From contig CBDCSD010000002.1 of the NCBI GenBank assembly GCA_965221345.1, positions 1,612,001-1,676,000 on the forward strand: 64,000 nt of DNA. The letters are read 5' to 3'. Of this stretch, positions 1 to 9,374 are shown piece after piece. The first letter of the stretch is position 1; every line of letters starts with the position of its first letter. Source of the stretch: Bin5 sp965221345 (GTDB lineage Bacteria > Chloroflexota > Anaerolineae > Caldilineales > Caldilineaceae). The notes below the pieces were generated by a model. The model worked only from the letters and a program-made list of their open reading frames with translations, was not told the origin of the DNA and did no database searches. The translations under genes were made by a program, and so were the position numbers.

Positions 1-2
1 GG

Positions 3-758
3 GCCGAACTGCCCTGGCTGGATCTTTCAGGAAACGCGCGCATCATCGTTCCCGGTATCTTCTATCAGAACTTGGGCAATCCCAACCGCTTCCGCCGCGC
101 CGGCCGACCGGAGAGTGCATTCGGACCAAAGGGCGCTCGAATAACGCGACGGCTGCTTATGGAACCCTCCAAGCCGGTAAAGCAGCGCACCCTGGCCGCC
201 ATCACCGGTCTGAATGAGGGACATACGAGCCGTATCGTAGGCAAGCTTCTCGAAGCCGGTCTTGTTCATCGCGGGGAGGGCGGCATTCGCGTCACCGACC
301 CGAACGCGCTGCTCGCCGCCTGGCGGGAGGATTACAGATTTGACCGTCATCACGTTATTCGGGGCCACATTGCGTCCGGGGGCGGCGATCAGCTGACTCA
401 AGCCATATCCGAAATTTTGTCGAGGACTGAGGAGCCCTACGCAGCGACTGCACTCCCCGCGGCGTGGCTGTGGACACGCTACGCGGGATTCCGTCTTTCG
501 ACTCTCTACCTCTCAACCTTGCCGTCGGCAGAGTTGAAGGAGGAACTCAGTTTCCGCGAAGAAGCCAGGGGGGCCAACACCTGGCTGGTTGTGCCCAACG
601 ACGAGGGCGTTTTCGACGGAGTTGAGCTTGTCGACGGAATACGCTGCGTTCATCCAGTGCAAGCCTTTATCGACCTGAAGGACCATCCTGAAAGGGCATC
701 GGAAGCTGCGGAAGAACTGCGGAGACGGTTCTTTTTGCGAGGCAACGATGATCTCTAA
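3..758 (+). CDS. AbiEi-like antitoxin/regulator (5' partial)
   Basis: The frame is open to the left edge of the window, so the N-terminus is missing; an internal TTG at 72 is the first start-like codon seen. A winged-helix segment is visible (KPVKQRTLAAITGLNEGHTSRIVGKLLEAGLV), followed by a C-terminal part with SALWL-like and 'VHPVQAFIDL' features common in AbiEi-family antitoxins of type IV toxin-antitoxin systems. These proteins usually repress their own operon and counter the nucleotidyltransferase encoded next door. The stop overlaps the start of the following nucleotidyltransferase gene by 11 bp, as in AbiE pairs. The family call rests on the HTH plus the neighbour; a generic transcriptional regulator is the alternative. 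Confidence 0.6.
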   Translation, partial: AELPWLDLSGNARIIVPGIFYQNLGNPNRFRRAGRPESAFGPKGARITRRLLMEPSKPVKQRTLAAITGLNEGHTSRIVGKLLEAGLVHRGEGGIRVTDPNALLAAWREDYRFDRHHVIRGHIASGGGDQLTQAISEILSRTEEPYAATALPAAWLWTRYAGFRLSTLYLSTLPSAELKEELSFREEARGANTWLVVPNDEGVFDGVELVDGIRCVHPVQAFIDLKDHPERASEAAEELRRRFFLRGNDDL

Positions 759-1590
759 GCCATCGACAAGAGACGGGTACGGCATCGAGCAGGTGGCTTC
801 TGTCCACCGGACATGCCTCTACATGGCGACCAAGTTGGGCGATTTGCTTGATGAGATCATTGTGGTTGGGGGGCTGGTTCCATATCTCCTTATTGACCAG
901 GAAGAGTTGCCGTCGGGCTTGGACCCTCACGTAGGCACAATGAACCTGGACATGGGCCTGGCGTTGGCCATTCTGAATCGCGAGCGCTATCGAGAGCTGG
1001 GCCGCAGGTTACGGGACGCGGGATTCAAGCCGGCAGTCAATGATCAGGGCAATAAGAGATTGCAGACTTGGACTGCAGATACGCCCCATCCTGTAACCGT
1101 AGACTTTCTGATTCCTCTGGTCGAGGAAAGGGATAAGGGGGGTGAGCTTCGACACTTCGAATCTGATCTGGCCGCGATAGTCACGCCGGGTCTCGAATTG
1201 GCATTCAGAGACAGGCGCTGGAAAGAGCTGTCCGGCCGCATTCCATCTGGTGCATGCGCTACCAGAGGAATTCCAGTATGCGGCCCAGGCGCCTTTACCG
1301 TGCTCAAGGCTCTTGCCTTTGGGAACAGGGCAGAAAACAAGGACGCCTACGACCTCTTCTACGTATGGAGCGGGGTTGGAGTCCCCGATGTTGCAGAGAG
1401 TCTCGTCCCCCTCCAGCCTAACGCCTACATCGAGGACGCACTGTCGGTGATTGAGAGGGACTTCTGCTACCATGATGGGCTTGGGCCCATAGGGGCGGCA
1501 CGGTTTATAACCCGAGAGCTAGACGAGAACATACAGGCGGATGTGGTCGGTTACGCGCGGGCGCTTCTTCGTTCCGTGGGGCGCTTGTGA
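748..1590 (+). CDS. AbiEii-like nucleotidyltransferase (toxin candidate)
   Basis: 280-residue protein resembling the AbiEii/AbiGii nucleotidyltransferase toxins. Visible features are 'VVGGLVPYLLI' and 'MNLDMGLALAI', which correspond to the GG...(T)DLDL nucleotidyltransferase signature, 'VTVDFLIPL' as a third acidic segment, and 'LKALAFGNRAENKDAYDLFYV', typical of the C-terminal part of this family. The ATG lies inside the end of the upstream regulator gene, so the two are probably translationally coupled. Known AbiEii members transfer nucleotides to RNA and cause growth arrest or abortive infection. The canonical first acidic pair appears as N-L-D rather than D-L-D, so activity is not certain. 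Confidence 0.68.
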   Translation: MISKPSTRDGYGIEQVASVHRTCLYMATKLGDLLDEIIVVGGLVPYLLIDQEELPSGLDPHVGTMNLDMGLALAILNRERYRELGRRLRDAGFKPAVNDQGNKRLQTWTADTPHPVTVDFLIPLVEERDKGGELRHFESDLAAIVTPGLELAFRDRRWKELSGRIPSGACATRGIPVCGPGAFTVLKALAFGNRAENKDAYDLFYVWSGVGVPDVAESLVPLQPNAYIEDALSVIERDFCYHDGLGPIGAARFITRELDENIQADVVGYARALLRSVGRL

Positions 1591-1684
1591 GGTCCTTGAG
1601 CAATCAATGTTACAGGGAGTCTTCCCATAGTATTCACCCGCTCAGCTTCGACAGACGCAACTTTGAGGATATGAAAGAGCAGCT

Positions 1685-3664
1685 ATGCAGATTCAAAACG
1701 TCCATGTGAAGAACTTCCGCTCTATCTTGAATGAATCATTGCCATGCGATTCTCTCACAGCATTAGTGGGCCGCAATGGGTCGGGGAAATCTTCTTTCTT
1801 GAGTGCACTAGAACTGTTTTACAACCCTTCGGCCAGTGTGACTCCCGAGGATTTTTATGCAGAAGACGTGGCTCAGAAAATTGAGATCGCAGTCAAATAC
1901 GTCGACCTTAATGCAGAAGCAAAAGACTTTTTCTCAGCCTATATCGACAATGACAGCCTGACAGTAGTTCGGGTCTTTTCTGATCCCCAGTCGGGCAAGT
2001 CGGGCAGCTACCACGGAATGCGCCTTCAGAATCCTGATTTCGTTGCCATTAGGAACACCGGTGCCGCCATGGATAGGAGAAGAAAATACAACGACATCAA
2101 GGGGGAAGAAAAGTACAAATCATTGCCTTCCATCAATTCGGCGGATGCCGTGCTAAGAGCGTTAGATGACTGGGAAACGCAGAACCCGGAACATTGCAAA
2201 CTGCGAAGGGATGGCGGCCAATTCTTTGGATTCATGCAGGTAGGTCATGGATATCTTGGGCGGTACACGAAGTTCATTCTCGTACCAGCTGTGAGAGATG
2301 CACTGGAGGATGCAACTGAGAGAAGGGGGGCATCGGTCACAGAGTTGATGGATCTGGTAGTGAGAAGTGTCCTCGCGAAGCGAGGCAATGTTGAAGATTT
2401 CAAACAACGTACTCAAGACCAATACAGGGAAATTATGAACCCTATGAATCTCCCTGAACTCGACAACCTATCGCAAGACCTCTCCCGGACTCTTCAGTCA
2501 TTTGTCCCGGACGCCGAGGTTCTCCTGCAATGGTCTGAACTTCCGGACATTTCGATTCCTTTGCCACAAGCGGAAGTCAAACTTATGGAAGATGATTACG
2601 AATCGAGAGTGGAAAGGACCGGGCATGGCCTCCAACGCGCATTCATCATTACAATGCTACAGCATCTTGATGCGGTCAGATCCGTGGAGCCGGGGCCAGA
2701 GGATGGAGCCTCAGAAGGAGCTGAATCGGACGCAGGAACTCACAAATCGCAGCTTCCAAACCTGGTTCTGGCAATTGAGAAACCAGAACTATATCAGCAT
2801 CCTAGCCGTCAACGCCACTTGGCTTCAGTCCTGCTAAACCTGGCGGAAGGTGCAATTCCCGGCGTGGCCGAAAACACCCAAGTCATCTACGCTACGCATT
2901 CCCCGCTATTCATTGGTCTGGATCGCATCGACCAAATTCGGGTCCTACGCAAGGTGTCCCGGAAAGACGGCAAACCCAGGACTACTCAACTCAAGAAAGC
3001 CGATATGGGAGCCGTGGCTAGTGAACTATGGCGTGCGAGCGATAGACAGAGCGAGAGGTACACAGCAGACACGCTCAAACCTCGTCTTCGATCCATGATG
3101 ACCCCTTGGATGGGGGAAGGATTCTTTGCTGATGTGGTCGTGTTGGTTGAAGGTGAAGATGACCGTGCTGCAATCCTGGGTTTCGCAAAATCAAAGAAGT
3201 GCGATTTCGACGGTATGGGGATTTCAGTCATACCTTGCTCCGGAAAACCCAGCATAGATCGTCCCCTTGTCATTTTCAGGCAATTGGGCATATCGGTGTA
3301 TGTAGTATGGGATGGAGACCGTGGTGGAAATAATGCAAAACCCGAGGTTAACAAGCGTCTTCTCCGGCTTCTAGACAAGCCCGATCAGGACTGGCCCCAC
3401 TTTGTTGCCGATTCATCCGCTTGCTTCCAAGTCAATTTAGAAAAGACTTTGGAGGATGAAATAGGCAGGGAGCCCTTCATCCAGTGGTTGTCGGAAGCTC
3501 AGCAGATATTCGGTATAGACACGAAGAAAGATGCACTTAAAAGTCCAGCGCTTTTTGAATACGTGATCGCCAAGGCTACACAGAGCGGCAGGACCAGCGG
3601 GACACTGGAGAGCATCGTCGAGAAGATAGTTTCTCTTAAGAGCCAGTCTCAGATGCGCCTATGA
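1685..3664 (+). CDS. OLD-family ATP-dependent nuclease (ATPase + TOPRIM)
   Basis: 659 residues. The N-terminal SMC/RecF-like ATPase begins 'NVHVKNFRSI' and has a Walker A motif at residues 29-36 (GRNGSGKS), a Walker B-like 'LAIEKPELYQHP' and a D-loop/H-motif 'YATHSPLFI'. The C-terminal TOPRIM domain has its glutamate near residue 489 (VLVEGEDD) and a DGD near residues 543-545. This is the domain order of 'overcoming lysogenization defect' nucleases, which cut or nick DNA and act in phage defence. No UvrD/GajB-type helicase follows, so a class 1 stand-alone OLD fits better than Gabija. It lies on the same strand as the AbiE-like pair and the SbcCD-like pair. The 94-bp gap upstream leaves room for its own promoter. 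Confidence 0.83.
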   Translation: MQIQNVHVKNFRSILNESLPCDSLTALVGRNGSGKSSFLSALELFYNPSASVTPEDFYAEDVAQKIEIAVKYVDLNAEAKDFFSAYIDNDSLTVVRVFSDPQSGKSGSYHGMRLQNPDFVAIRNTGAAMDRRRKYNDIKGEEKYKSLPSINSADAVLRALDDWETQNPEHCKLRRDGGQFFGFMQVGHGYLGRYTKFILVPAVRDALEDATERRGASVTELMDLVVRSVLAKRGNVEDFKQRTQDQYREIMNPMNLPELDNLSQDLSRTLQSFVPDAEVLLQWSELPDISIPLPQAEVKLMEDDYESRVERTGHGLQRAFIITMLQHLDAVRSVEPGPEDGASEGAESDAGTHKSQLPNLVLAIEKPELYQHPSRQRHLASVLLNLAEGAIPGVAENTQVIYATHSPLFIGLDRIDQIRVLRKVSRKDGKPRTTQLKKADMGAVASELWRASDRQSERYTADTLKPRLRSMMTPWMGEGFFADVVVLVEGEDDRAAILGFAKSKKCDFDGMGISVIPCSGKPSIDRPLVIFRQLGISVYVVWDGDRGGNNAKPEVNKRLLRLLDKPDQDWPHFVADSSACFQVNLEKTLEDEIGREPFIQWLSEAQQIFGIDTKKDALKSPALFEYVIAKATQSGRTSGTLESIVEKIVSLKSQSQMRL

Positions 3665-3728
3665 TAATATCTACAGGCCGTAAGCGGCTGACTAAAATTA
3701 TTCCATCATAAAATACAGGGAGAACAAC

Positions 3729-4019
3729 ATGGATCCTCAGATTTGCGATGCGATTGAGAACAAGCGCCTTCTGGCGTTCAACTACAATGGCCTTCCGCGC
3801 GAGATCGAACCTCATGCCCACGGGATCTCCTTGGCAGGCAAGGAAGTCGTACGAGGCTACCAAACCGGCGGACACAGCTCAAGTGAACCATTGGGGTGGC
3901 GCCTGTGGGATGTGGCGAAAATGGAATCGTTGCGAGTATGCCAGTCTACCTTCTCCAGCCCCCGCCCCGATTATCGCCGGAATGACTTGGGAATGAAATC
4001 AGTGCACTGCCAGATCTAG
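3729..4019 (+). CDS. Small WYL-domain-like protein
   Basis: 96-residue protein with pattern 'IENKRLLAFNYNGLPREIEPHAHGI' followed by 'VRGYQTGGHSS' and 'WRLWDVAKM', which resembles a minimal WYL domain without an HTH. WYL domains sense ligands or nucleic acid ends and often regulate defence genes. A good GGGAG ribosome site lies about 10 nt before the ATG. It sits between the OLD nuclease and the SbcCD-like pair, which suggests an accessory or regulatory role; this is an inference from context. The overlapping frame (3748-3996) is a shadow. Confidence 0.6.
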   Translation: MDPQICDAIENKRLLAFNYNGLPREIEPHAHGISLAGKEVVRGYQTGGHSSSEPLGWRLWDVAKMESLRVCQSTFSSPRPDYRRNDLGMKSVHCQI

Positions 4020-4169
4020 CATTTGATCCACTCGTCATGGGGCTTCTCTTTGCCAAAGCGGAGGGAGACACCTTCCCGATACCCACGTGATCAACGTCGA
4101 CCGTTTTCCCACTGGCAGTGCCGGAGCCGATCATCGCAGTAGAGAATTCCATAAAAGAGGCCGTTGCTC

Positions 4170-5273
4170 ATGAAAATCGTTCATTTCTCCGATCTCCATC
4201 TGGACTCGTCATTCGCTTGGGCCGGCGCAACGGGAGCGGCGGCCAGGCAACGTCGCCAGGCGCTTCGCGACACCCTGGTGCGCATCGTCGAGCTGACACG
4301 TGAGGTGAACGCCGATGCGCTCTTCTGCGGCGGCGACCTCTACGAGCAGGAGCACTTCAGGCCTGACACCGCAGAGTTTCTCAAGGACACGTTTGCCGGG
4401 CTCGCCCCGCTTCCCGTCTACATCGCGCCGGGGAATCATGACTGGTACGGGCCGAAAAGCCTGTACGCACAGGTAGCTTGGAGCGAGAACGTCCATCTCT
4501 TTCGGGAAGCGGTCCTCCGTCGGGTTGCGTTGAATGACGGCCTGTGGCTATGGGGGGCGGCCCATTTGTGGCCGGCCAATACCGGCAACTTCCTCGAAGG
4601 GTTCCGCGTGGAAGGGTCAGGCAACCACATCGCCTTGTTCCACGGCGCGGAGCGTTCGTGGTTCGGTGAGCAGGACAGCGGGAAGCAACCGCATGCTGCA
4701 TTTGAAGCCAGTGAAATCAAGGCGGCAGGGCTCGCCCATGCCTTTCTCGGCCACTATCACCGCCCCAAGAATGCGGGGTTTCACACCTATCCCGGCAACC
4801 CCGACCCGCTGGCCTTCGGCGAGGACGGCGAACGCGGCGCCGTCGTTGCGACCATCGGCCCGGGCGGACGCGTCGAGCGCGCGCGTCATCGGGTCGCGGT
4901 GACAGAGGCGCACGACCTGGAACTCGACGTCACGGGGTTGACGACCTTACAACAGATTCTCGGCCGACTTGAGGAGAAGGCTTCGTCCCTCTCGGGATTC
5001 GTCCGCCTGGCTGTGCGGGGCGAGCTCGCCCCGTCCATCGACATGACTGAAAGCGACCTGCGCGGCAGACTGAGCAATTTCGAGGCCGTGAAGATCATGT
5101 TAGGCGACCTTCCCCCGCCCTACAACCTGGCGTCGATCAGGCAGGAGCCTACGGTCCGCGGTCAGTTCGTCCGCGACGTGTTCGACTCCGAACTTGCCGA
5201 GGAGGAGAAGCGGCGGGTGGTGGTCACCGGCCTGCGCGCACTGGCAGGTCGCACCGATCTGGAGGTAATCTGA
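4170..5273 (+). CDS. SbcD/YhaO-like metallophosphoesterase (DNA repair nuclease)
   Basis: 367 residues from the ATG at 4170, which has an AGAGG sequence 9 nt upstream; an in-frame TTG six bases earlier is less likely. Metallophosphoesterase motifs are visible in order: 'FSDLHLD' (D-x-H), 'GGDLYEQ' (GGD), 'GNHDWY' (GNHD), 'FHG' and 'LGHYHR' (GHxH). This is the calcineurin-like nuclease fold of SbcD/Mre11 and YhaO. The TGA overlaps the ATG of the next gene by one base (TGATG), so it is surely coexpressed with the SMC-like ATPase. The complex is expected to process DNA ends or hairpins; a defence role is possible given the island. Confidence 0.85.
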   Translation: MKIVHFSDLHLDSSFAWAGATGAAARQRRQALRDTLVRIVELTREVNADALFCGGDLYEQEHFRPDTAEFLKDTFAGLAPLPVYIAPGNHDWYGPKSLYAQVAWSENVHLFREAVLRRVALNDGLWLWGAAHLWPANTGNFLEGFRVEGSGNHIALFHGAERSWFGEQDSGKQPHAAFEASEIKAAGLAHAFLGHYHRPKNAGFHTYPGNPDPLAFGEDGERGAVVATIGPGGRVERARHRVAVTEAHDLELDVTGLTTLQQILGRLEEKASSLSGFVRLAVRGELAPSIDMTESDLRGRLSNFEAVKIMLGDLPPPYNLASIRQEPTVRGQFVRDVFDSELAEEEKRRVVVTGLRALAGRTDLEVI

Positions 5274-8035
5274 TGCGATTCGAGTCCGTAAAAGCGCACG
5301 CATTTGGACCGTTCAGGGACAAGACGCTTGAACTCTCGCCCGGCATGAACGTCGTGTACGGCCCGAACGAGGCTGGCAAGTCGTCGTGGCACGCCGCGCT
5401 CTACGCCGGCCTCTGCGGGAGGCGGCGCACCCGCGGAAAGGAGAAGTGGGACACGGAGTTTGCCGAGCTGCACAGGCCATGGGACGGTGACACCGCCTGG
5501 GATGTCGGCGCCGTCATTAAACTGGACAACGGCAGGCGCGTCGAATTGCGCCACGACCTCGCAGGCGGCGTGAAAAGCAGCGCCCGCGACATTGTCCTCG
5601 CCGGCCGCGATTACGCAGACGATATCATGTTCGAGGGCGCGCCTGACGGCGCGCAGTGGCTCGGACTCAACCGGCGCTCGTTCGTCATGACCGCCTGCAT
5701 CCGCCAAGCCGAAATCCTTGCGTTGCTCAACTCTCCGAAAACGCTTCAGGATGCGCTGCAGCGCGCCGCCAGTACCACCGACCGCGATGGCACGGCGTCA
5801 GCAGCTCTCGCTCAGCTACGCAAATTCCGCACTGATTTCGTCGGCAGCAAGCAGGCGCCGACCAAACCGCTTAGGGTCACAGAGGAGCAAGTCCGGAGTG
5901 CCGAAAGGCAACTGCAAGAGGCGCGGGACGCGCACGAAGACTACCTGACCCGTGTGGAGGCGGTGGACAAACTGGCGCAGGAGGCTCGCGATGCGGAGCG
6001 GAGACTTGGTATTGCGCGCGCGGCGCGTATGGAGGAGGAGGCAGCAGCGGCCGATGCGCGGTTCCAACGAGCGCGGGCGCTGCACGCCAAATTCCCGGCA
6101 GGAGCGCCCAGACGTCCCAGCGAGGACGACGACATTGTTCGACAGGTCGCCAGCGCTCTCGCCGCGTGGGAGCAGCGTCCCAGCGTCCGCGAGCCGGAGG
6201 GAGAGACGATACCGGCCCTGGAAGCGCGGCTGACCGAAGCCGACCTCCACCTTGCCGTGAAGGCCGAGCGCGCGGCGAGGGAAGTCCAGAAGCGGCTGGA
6301 GCGGGCACGGGAACTGGACGAACGATTCCCGCATGGGCGGCCGCGTCGCCCGAGCGAGGACGATCAACTCGAACGGCGCATTGACAGCGCCCTCACCGCC
6401 TGGGCGTCGGGACGCGACGCCCAGGTGCCGCCCGGCCAAACAGTGGATGAGCTAGAAGAAGATCTCGCAAGTGTCGATGCCCAGCTGGAAGGGGCAGGAG
6501 CGTCCGCCAGACGTCAAGAGGGGGATGTTCGCGGTGGCTTGTTCGCCAGGCTCTTGCGCGCCATTCGCACGTTCTTCGCCGCCTTTTTGCGGCTGTTCGG
6601 CGTTGGACGTCATGAACCATCAGTGCAACCAGAGAGAAGACAGGCACTGGAGGAGCGGCAGGCACTCATCCAGGAACGGATCGCGGCGCGGAAGGAGAAT
6701 GCGCGGCGGACACGGGAGGCTGCCGACAATGTACAAGAGGCAGCTTTGGCGGCAGGGCTCACGGCAAGCGATCCAGATGCGGCGGCGGCATCGCTCCTCG
6801 AGTGGCAGCAGCGTCGGGCCGACCGCCTCACGGAGAGCGACGAGCAGATGAAGGACTGGGTGGAGCTTCAGCAGCTCCTCGGCGAGGGGACGCTGGACGA
6901 GCTTGCCGAGAAGGCCACAACCGCCCGTGACGAGGCGATGTCAGCTGCGGCCCGCACGGACGCTGATGCGCTTACCGCCGCGCTCACAGGATCCGAGCCG
7001 GCAGCTTCGGGGGAAGCAATCGCTGAGCAGCAGAGAGCGGCCCTTTCATATAAGATCGAAGCGCGTCGCAGGCAGGAGGAGGGGTATACAAAAGCTGCCG
7101 CCGGCGTCGCCGCGGCCGAGCAAGCGGTGGCAGACGCCGCGCGGCTCATCGGTGTTGAGGAGATCTCCCCCGATGAACAGAGCGAGGCTCTCCGCTCCTG
7201 GCAGGATGAGCGCAGCGCCGAACTTGAGAAGGCAGGCGGCGCGCTCGATGAATGGGAGGAACTGCAGCGGCTCCTTGGCCAGTCCTCGCTGGACGAACTG
7301 GCTGGCGAGGTGGAACGCCTGCTAACCGAAGCTCGCGCTCTGGCGGACAAGGCGGACATCGAGGACACGGCCGAACTTCCCGCTCCGCTGACGGACGCAG
7401 AGTTCAGGGACGCCGAACGCGAGGGTTCCGAATCGCGTACCGCCTTCAACCACGCGCGGAGTCAACTTGAGGTGTTCGCTGGGGATCTGATGGATGTGGC
7501 GGAAGCGGAAGAGGATCTCGCGGCTGCAAAGGAGGCGCTCGCTCGCGTCCGGTCGCTCGGCGACACGCTGAATTCGACTATCGGCTTCTTGGAGCAGGCC
7601 GAGGAGAACGTCCACCAGAACGTTGCGCCGGTGCTCGCCAAGATAGTGCGAGAGTGGCTTCCCAGCGTCACGGATGGTCGGTATACGGACTGTAGCGTAG
7701 ACCCCCAGAAGCTCGCTGTCGAGGTCAAAACGAAGGACGGCCGCTGGCGACGGGCAGATCGCCTCTCGCACGGAACGGCCGAGCAGATTTACCTGTTGTT
7801 GCGCTTCGCGCTGGCCAGCCATCTGGCCAGCCAGGCCTGCCCGCTCATCGTTGACGATGCCGTGGCCGCTTCCGACAGCCGCCGGAAACGGGAGCTGCTC
7901 GAGACGCTGCTGGCGGTGAGTGCGTCCACGCAAGTGATCCTATTTACCCATGAGGATGATGTCTGCGCGTGGGCGCGGGGACGGTTGATAGGTGAACCGC
8001 ACAAGCTCATTGAACTCGATGGGCCGGAACGCTGA
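5273..8035 (+). CDS. SbcC/Rad50-like ATPase with coiled coil (YhaN-like)
   Basis: 920 residues. The N-terminal half of an ABC/SMC ATPase has Walker A 'YGPNEAGKSS' near residues 30-39. The C-terminal half has the signature region 'RLSHGTAEQIYLLLRFALA' and Walker B/D-loop 'PLIVDDAVAASDSRRKRELLE'. Between them lies a long Ala/Arg/Glu coiled coil with internal duplications: 'FPAGAPRRPSEDD' is echoed by 'FPHGRPRRPSEDD', and 'WVELQQLLGEGTLDELA' by 'WEELQRLLGQSSLDELA'. A hydrophobic/basic stretch at about residues 421-444 (GLFARLLRAIRTFFAAFLRL) interrupts the coiled coil and could be a membrane-dipping or amphipathic helix, unlike canonical SbcC. No zinc-hook CxxC was seen. It partners with the overlapping metallophosphoesterase gene. 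Confidence 0.82.
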   Translation: MRFESVKAHAFGPFRDKTLELSPGMNVVYGPNEAGKSSWHAALYAGLCGRRRTRGKEKWDTEFAELHRPWDGDTAWDVGAVIKLDNGRRVELRHDLAGGVKSSARDIVLAGRDYADDIMFEGAPDGAQWLGLNRRSFVMTACIRQAEILALLNSPKTLQDALQRAASTTDRDGTASAALAQLRKFRTDFVGSKQAPTKPLRVTEEQVRSAERQLQEARDAHEDYLTRVEAVDKLAQEARDAERRLGIARAARMEEEAAAADARFQRARALHAKFPAGAPRRPSEDDDIVRQVASALAAWEQRPSVREPEGETIPALEARLTEADLHLAVKAERAAREVQKRLERARELDERFPHGRPRRPSEDDQLERRIDSALTAWASGRDAQVPPGQTVDELEEDLASVDAQLEGAGASARRQEGDVRGGLFARLLRAIRTFFAAFLRLFGVGRHEPSVQPERRQALEERQALIQERIAARKENARRTREAADNVQEAALAAGLTASDPDAAAASLLEWQQRRADRLTESDEQMKDWVELQQLLGEGTLDELAEKATTARDEAMSAAARTDADALTAALTGSEPAASGEAIAEQQRAALSYKIEARRRQEEGYTKAAAGVAAAEQAVADAARLIGVEEISPDEQSEALRSWQDERSAELEKAGGALDEWEELQRLLGQSSLDELAGEVERLLTEARALADKADIEDTAELPAPLTDAEFRDAEREGSESRTAFNHARSQLEVFAGDLMDVAEAEEDLAAAKEALARVRSLGDTLNSTIGFLEQAEENVHQNVAPVLAKIVREWLPSVTDGRYTDCSVDPQKLAVEVKTKDGRWRRADRLSHGTAEQIYLLLRFALASHLASQACPLIVDDAVAASDSRRKRELLETLLAVSASTQVILFTHEDDVCAWARGRLIGEPHKLIELDGPER

Positions 8036-8137
8036 CATAGTACCCGGTCCCAGGTCGTGGTGGGGCGGACTGAAGGGCGATTATGAATGTATGTTGTCTG
8101 TGCTTGGTGCCAGCACACGCGAGGGCGAGCCCTCGTC

Positions 8138-8986
8138 TCACAACCCCGGGGGCACGCCGTATGGCGCGTCGGTAAAGCGGGACGTAGCCGCGTTCAGAGG
8201 CCAGGTCTGTCCGCCCTCGGTCTGGAACTGCGCGTGCTTGCCGCACAGCCACAGAAACATCTCGGCCGCATGGCTGGCAGCCAGCCACATATCGCGATAG
8301 TAGCCGGAGTCCCCCATCGGCAGGTAGGGCGCGTTGCCGAAATCGAAATCGGGGTCGATGCGCCAGTCGCGCTGCGGCGGCGCGGTGCGGAAATAGTTGT
8401 ACTTCAACGCATTCCTGACCCCCGGCGTCTTCGCGCGCGTCGAAGTCGAGCGCCGGTGCCAGATCGAGTAGACGGTGATGAAGATCGAGCCGGCCGGCCC
8501 GGCCATGAACTCGCTGCCGCGCACACGGTCCAGATGCTTGAGGTGGTCATTGGCTGAATAGAGAAGATGCGTGCCGGGGATAATCTCGGTCGGCCCCATC
8601 TCCATTGTGCAGTCCTGCGGCAGATAGAAAACCTGCAAGTTGCGCAGCTCATGCGTGAACTTCGAATTGCCGTCGCGGTGCCAGCCCTGCGCCTCCATCG
8701 GATATTCGACGCGGTGGTTGCTCATCAGCAGCGGCAGACCGAAATTGACGCTTAGCAGCGACCGCACCGCGCCCGCCGCCTGCGGATTCTTGATCACGCC
8801 CTCCACAAACCAATCTTCATACAAAATCTCGGTCGGCTCATTCGAGATGTTCTTCTCCAGAAAGGCGCGGGCGCGCGCGTTGACCTCGTCCGGCACGACC
8901 GCTTCCAGCCGGATATAGCCCCGTTTACACAGCTCCAGCACCTCGCCATCGCTCAGAGTCGGCTCACAGTCGTAGTACGTCTTCAT
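8138..8986 (-). CDS. Phytanoyl-CoA dioxygenase (PhyH) family protein
   Basis: 282 residues from the ATG at 8986, which has GGAG about 8 nt upstream; the longer frame to 9157 is out of keeping with the family. The Fe(II)/2-oxoglutarate dioxygenase core shows 'GWHRDGNS' (H-x-D), 'MEMGPTEIIPGTHLL' and a distal His/Arg region 'YSIWHRRSTSTRAKTPGVRNAL'. Such enzymes hydroxylate small molecules; the substrate is unknown. It is the last gene of a minus-strand operon with a sugar ABC transporter, four bases after the preceding small gene, so it may act on an imported compound. No signal peptide is seen. Confidence 0.8.
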   Translation of the reverse strand: MKTYYDCEPTLSDGEVLELCKRGYIRLEAVVPDEVNARARAFLEKNISNEPTEILYEDWFVEGVIKNPQAAGAVRSLLSVNFGLPLLMSNHRVEYPMEAQGWHRDGNSKFTHELRNLQVFYLPQDCTMEMGPTEIIPGTHLLYSANDHLKHLDRVRGSEFMAGPAGSIFITVYSIWHRRSTSTRAKTPGVRNALKYNYFRTAPPQRDWRIDPDFDFGNAPYLPMGDSGYYRDMWLAASHAAEMFLWLCGKHAQFQTEGGQTWPLNAATSRFTDAPYGVPPGL

Positions 8987-8990
8987 TGCT

Positions 8991-9353
8991 TTATCTCCAC
9001 TTCTCCAGAATGAACTCGCAGCCCAGGCCGGTGGGCCGGTTCTCATCCGGCACCAGCGCCAGATTGGGGAACTGCACGATCCGCCAGCCGTCGCGCATGG
9101 CGTCCAGCACTGTCTCATAGGGCCACGGGTCGCCCGGATGCTGCTCGACGACCTCACCGCCCTGCACCAGGGAGATGCCGATCACCTGCGCTGCCACCGA
9201 CGTTTGGTCGGCCTGCAGATAGAGCAGGTCCTGCTGTCCCGCACCGCCGCGGCGCAGTGTCTCGATGACCTGCCGCAGTTGCTCTTCCGTCAGCGCCCCC
9301 TGTTGCAGCGCCTCGATACAGCCCTCAAGCTGTTGGATCGCCGTCCGCGCCAT
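8991..9353 (-). CDS. Conserved hypothetical protein in sugar ABC/PhyH operon
   Basis: 120 residues from the ATG at 9353 (MARTAIQQL), with GGAG about 8 nt upstream; the frame extends further but without support. The N-terminal half is helical (EGCIEALQQGALTEEQLRQVIETL) and the C-terminal half reads 'PWPYETVLDAMRDGWRIVQFPN'. The family is not recognised. It lies between the binding protein and the PhyH oxygenase and ends 4 bp before the latter, so it is cotranscribed. Confidence 0.6.
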   Translation of the reverse strand: MARTAIQQLEGCIEALQQGALTEEQLRQVIETLRRGGAGQQDLLYLQADQTSVAAQVIGISLVQGGEVVEQHPGDPWPYETVLDAMRDGWRIVQFPNLALVPDENRPTGLGCEFILEKWR

Positions 9354-9374
9354 ATCCGTCTCCTGAACAGTACA

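Noticed and set aside
1685..3664. Gabija GajA
   Set aside because: The ATPase-TOPRIM layout fits, but no UvrD/GajB helicase gene follows, so a stand-alone OLD nuclease is the safer call.
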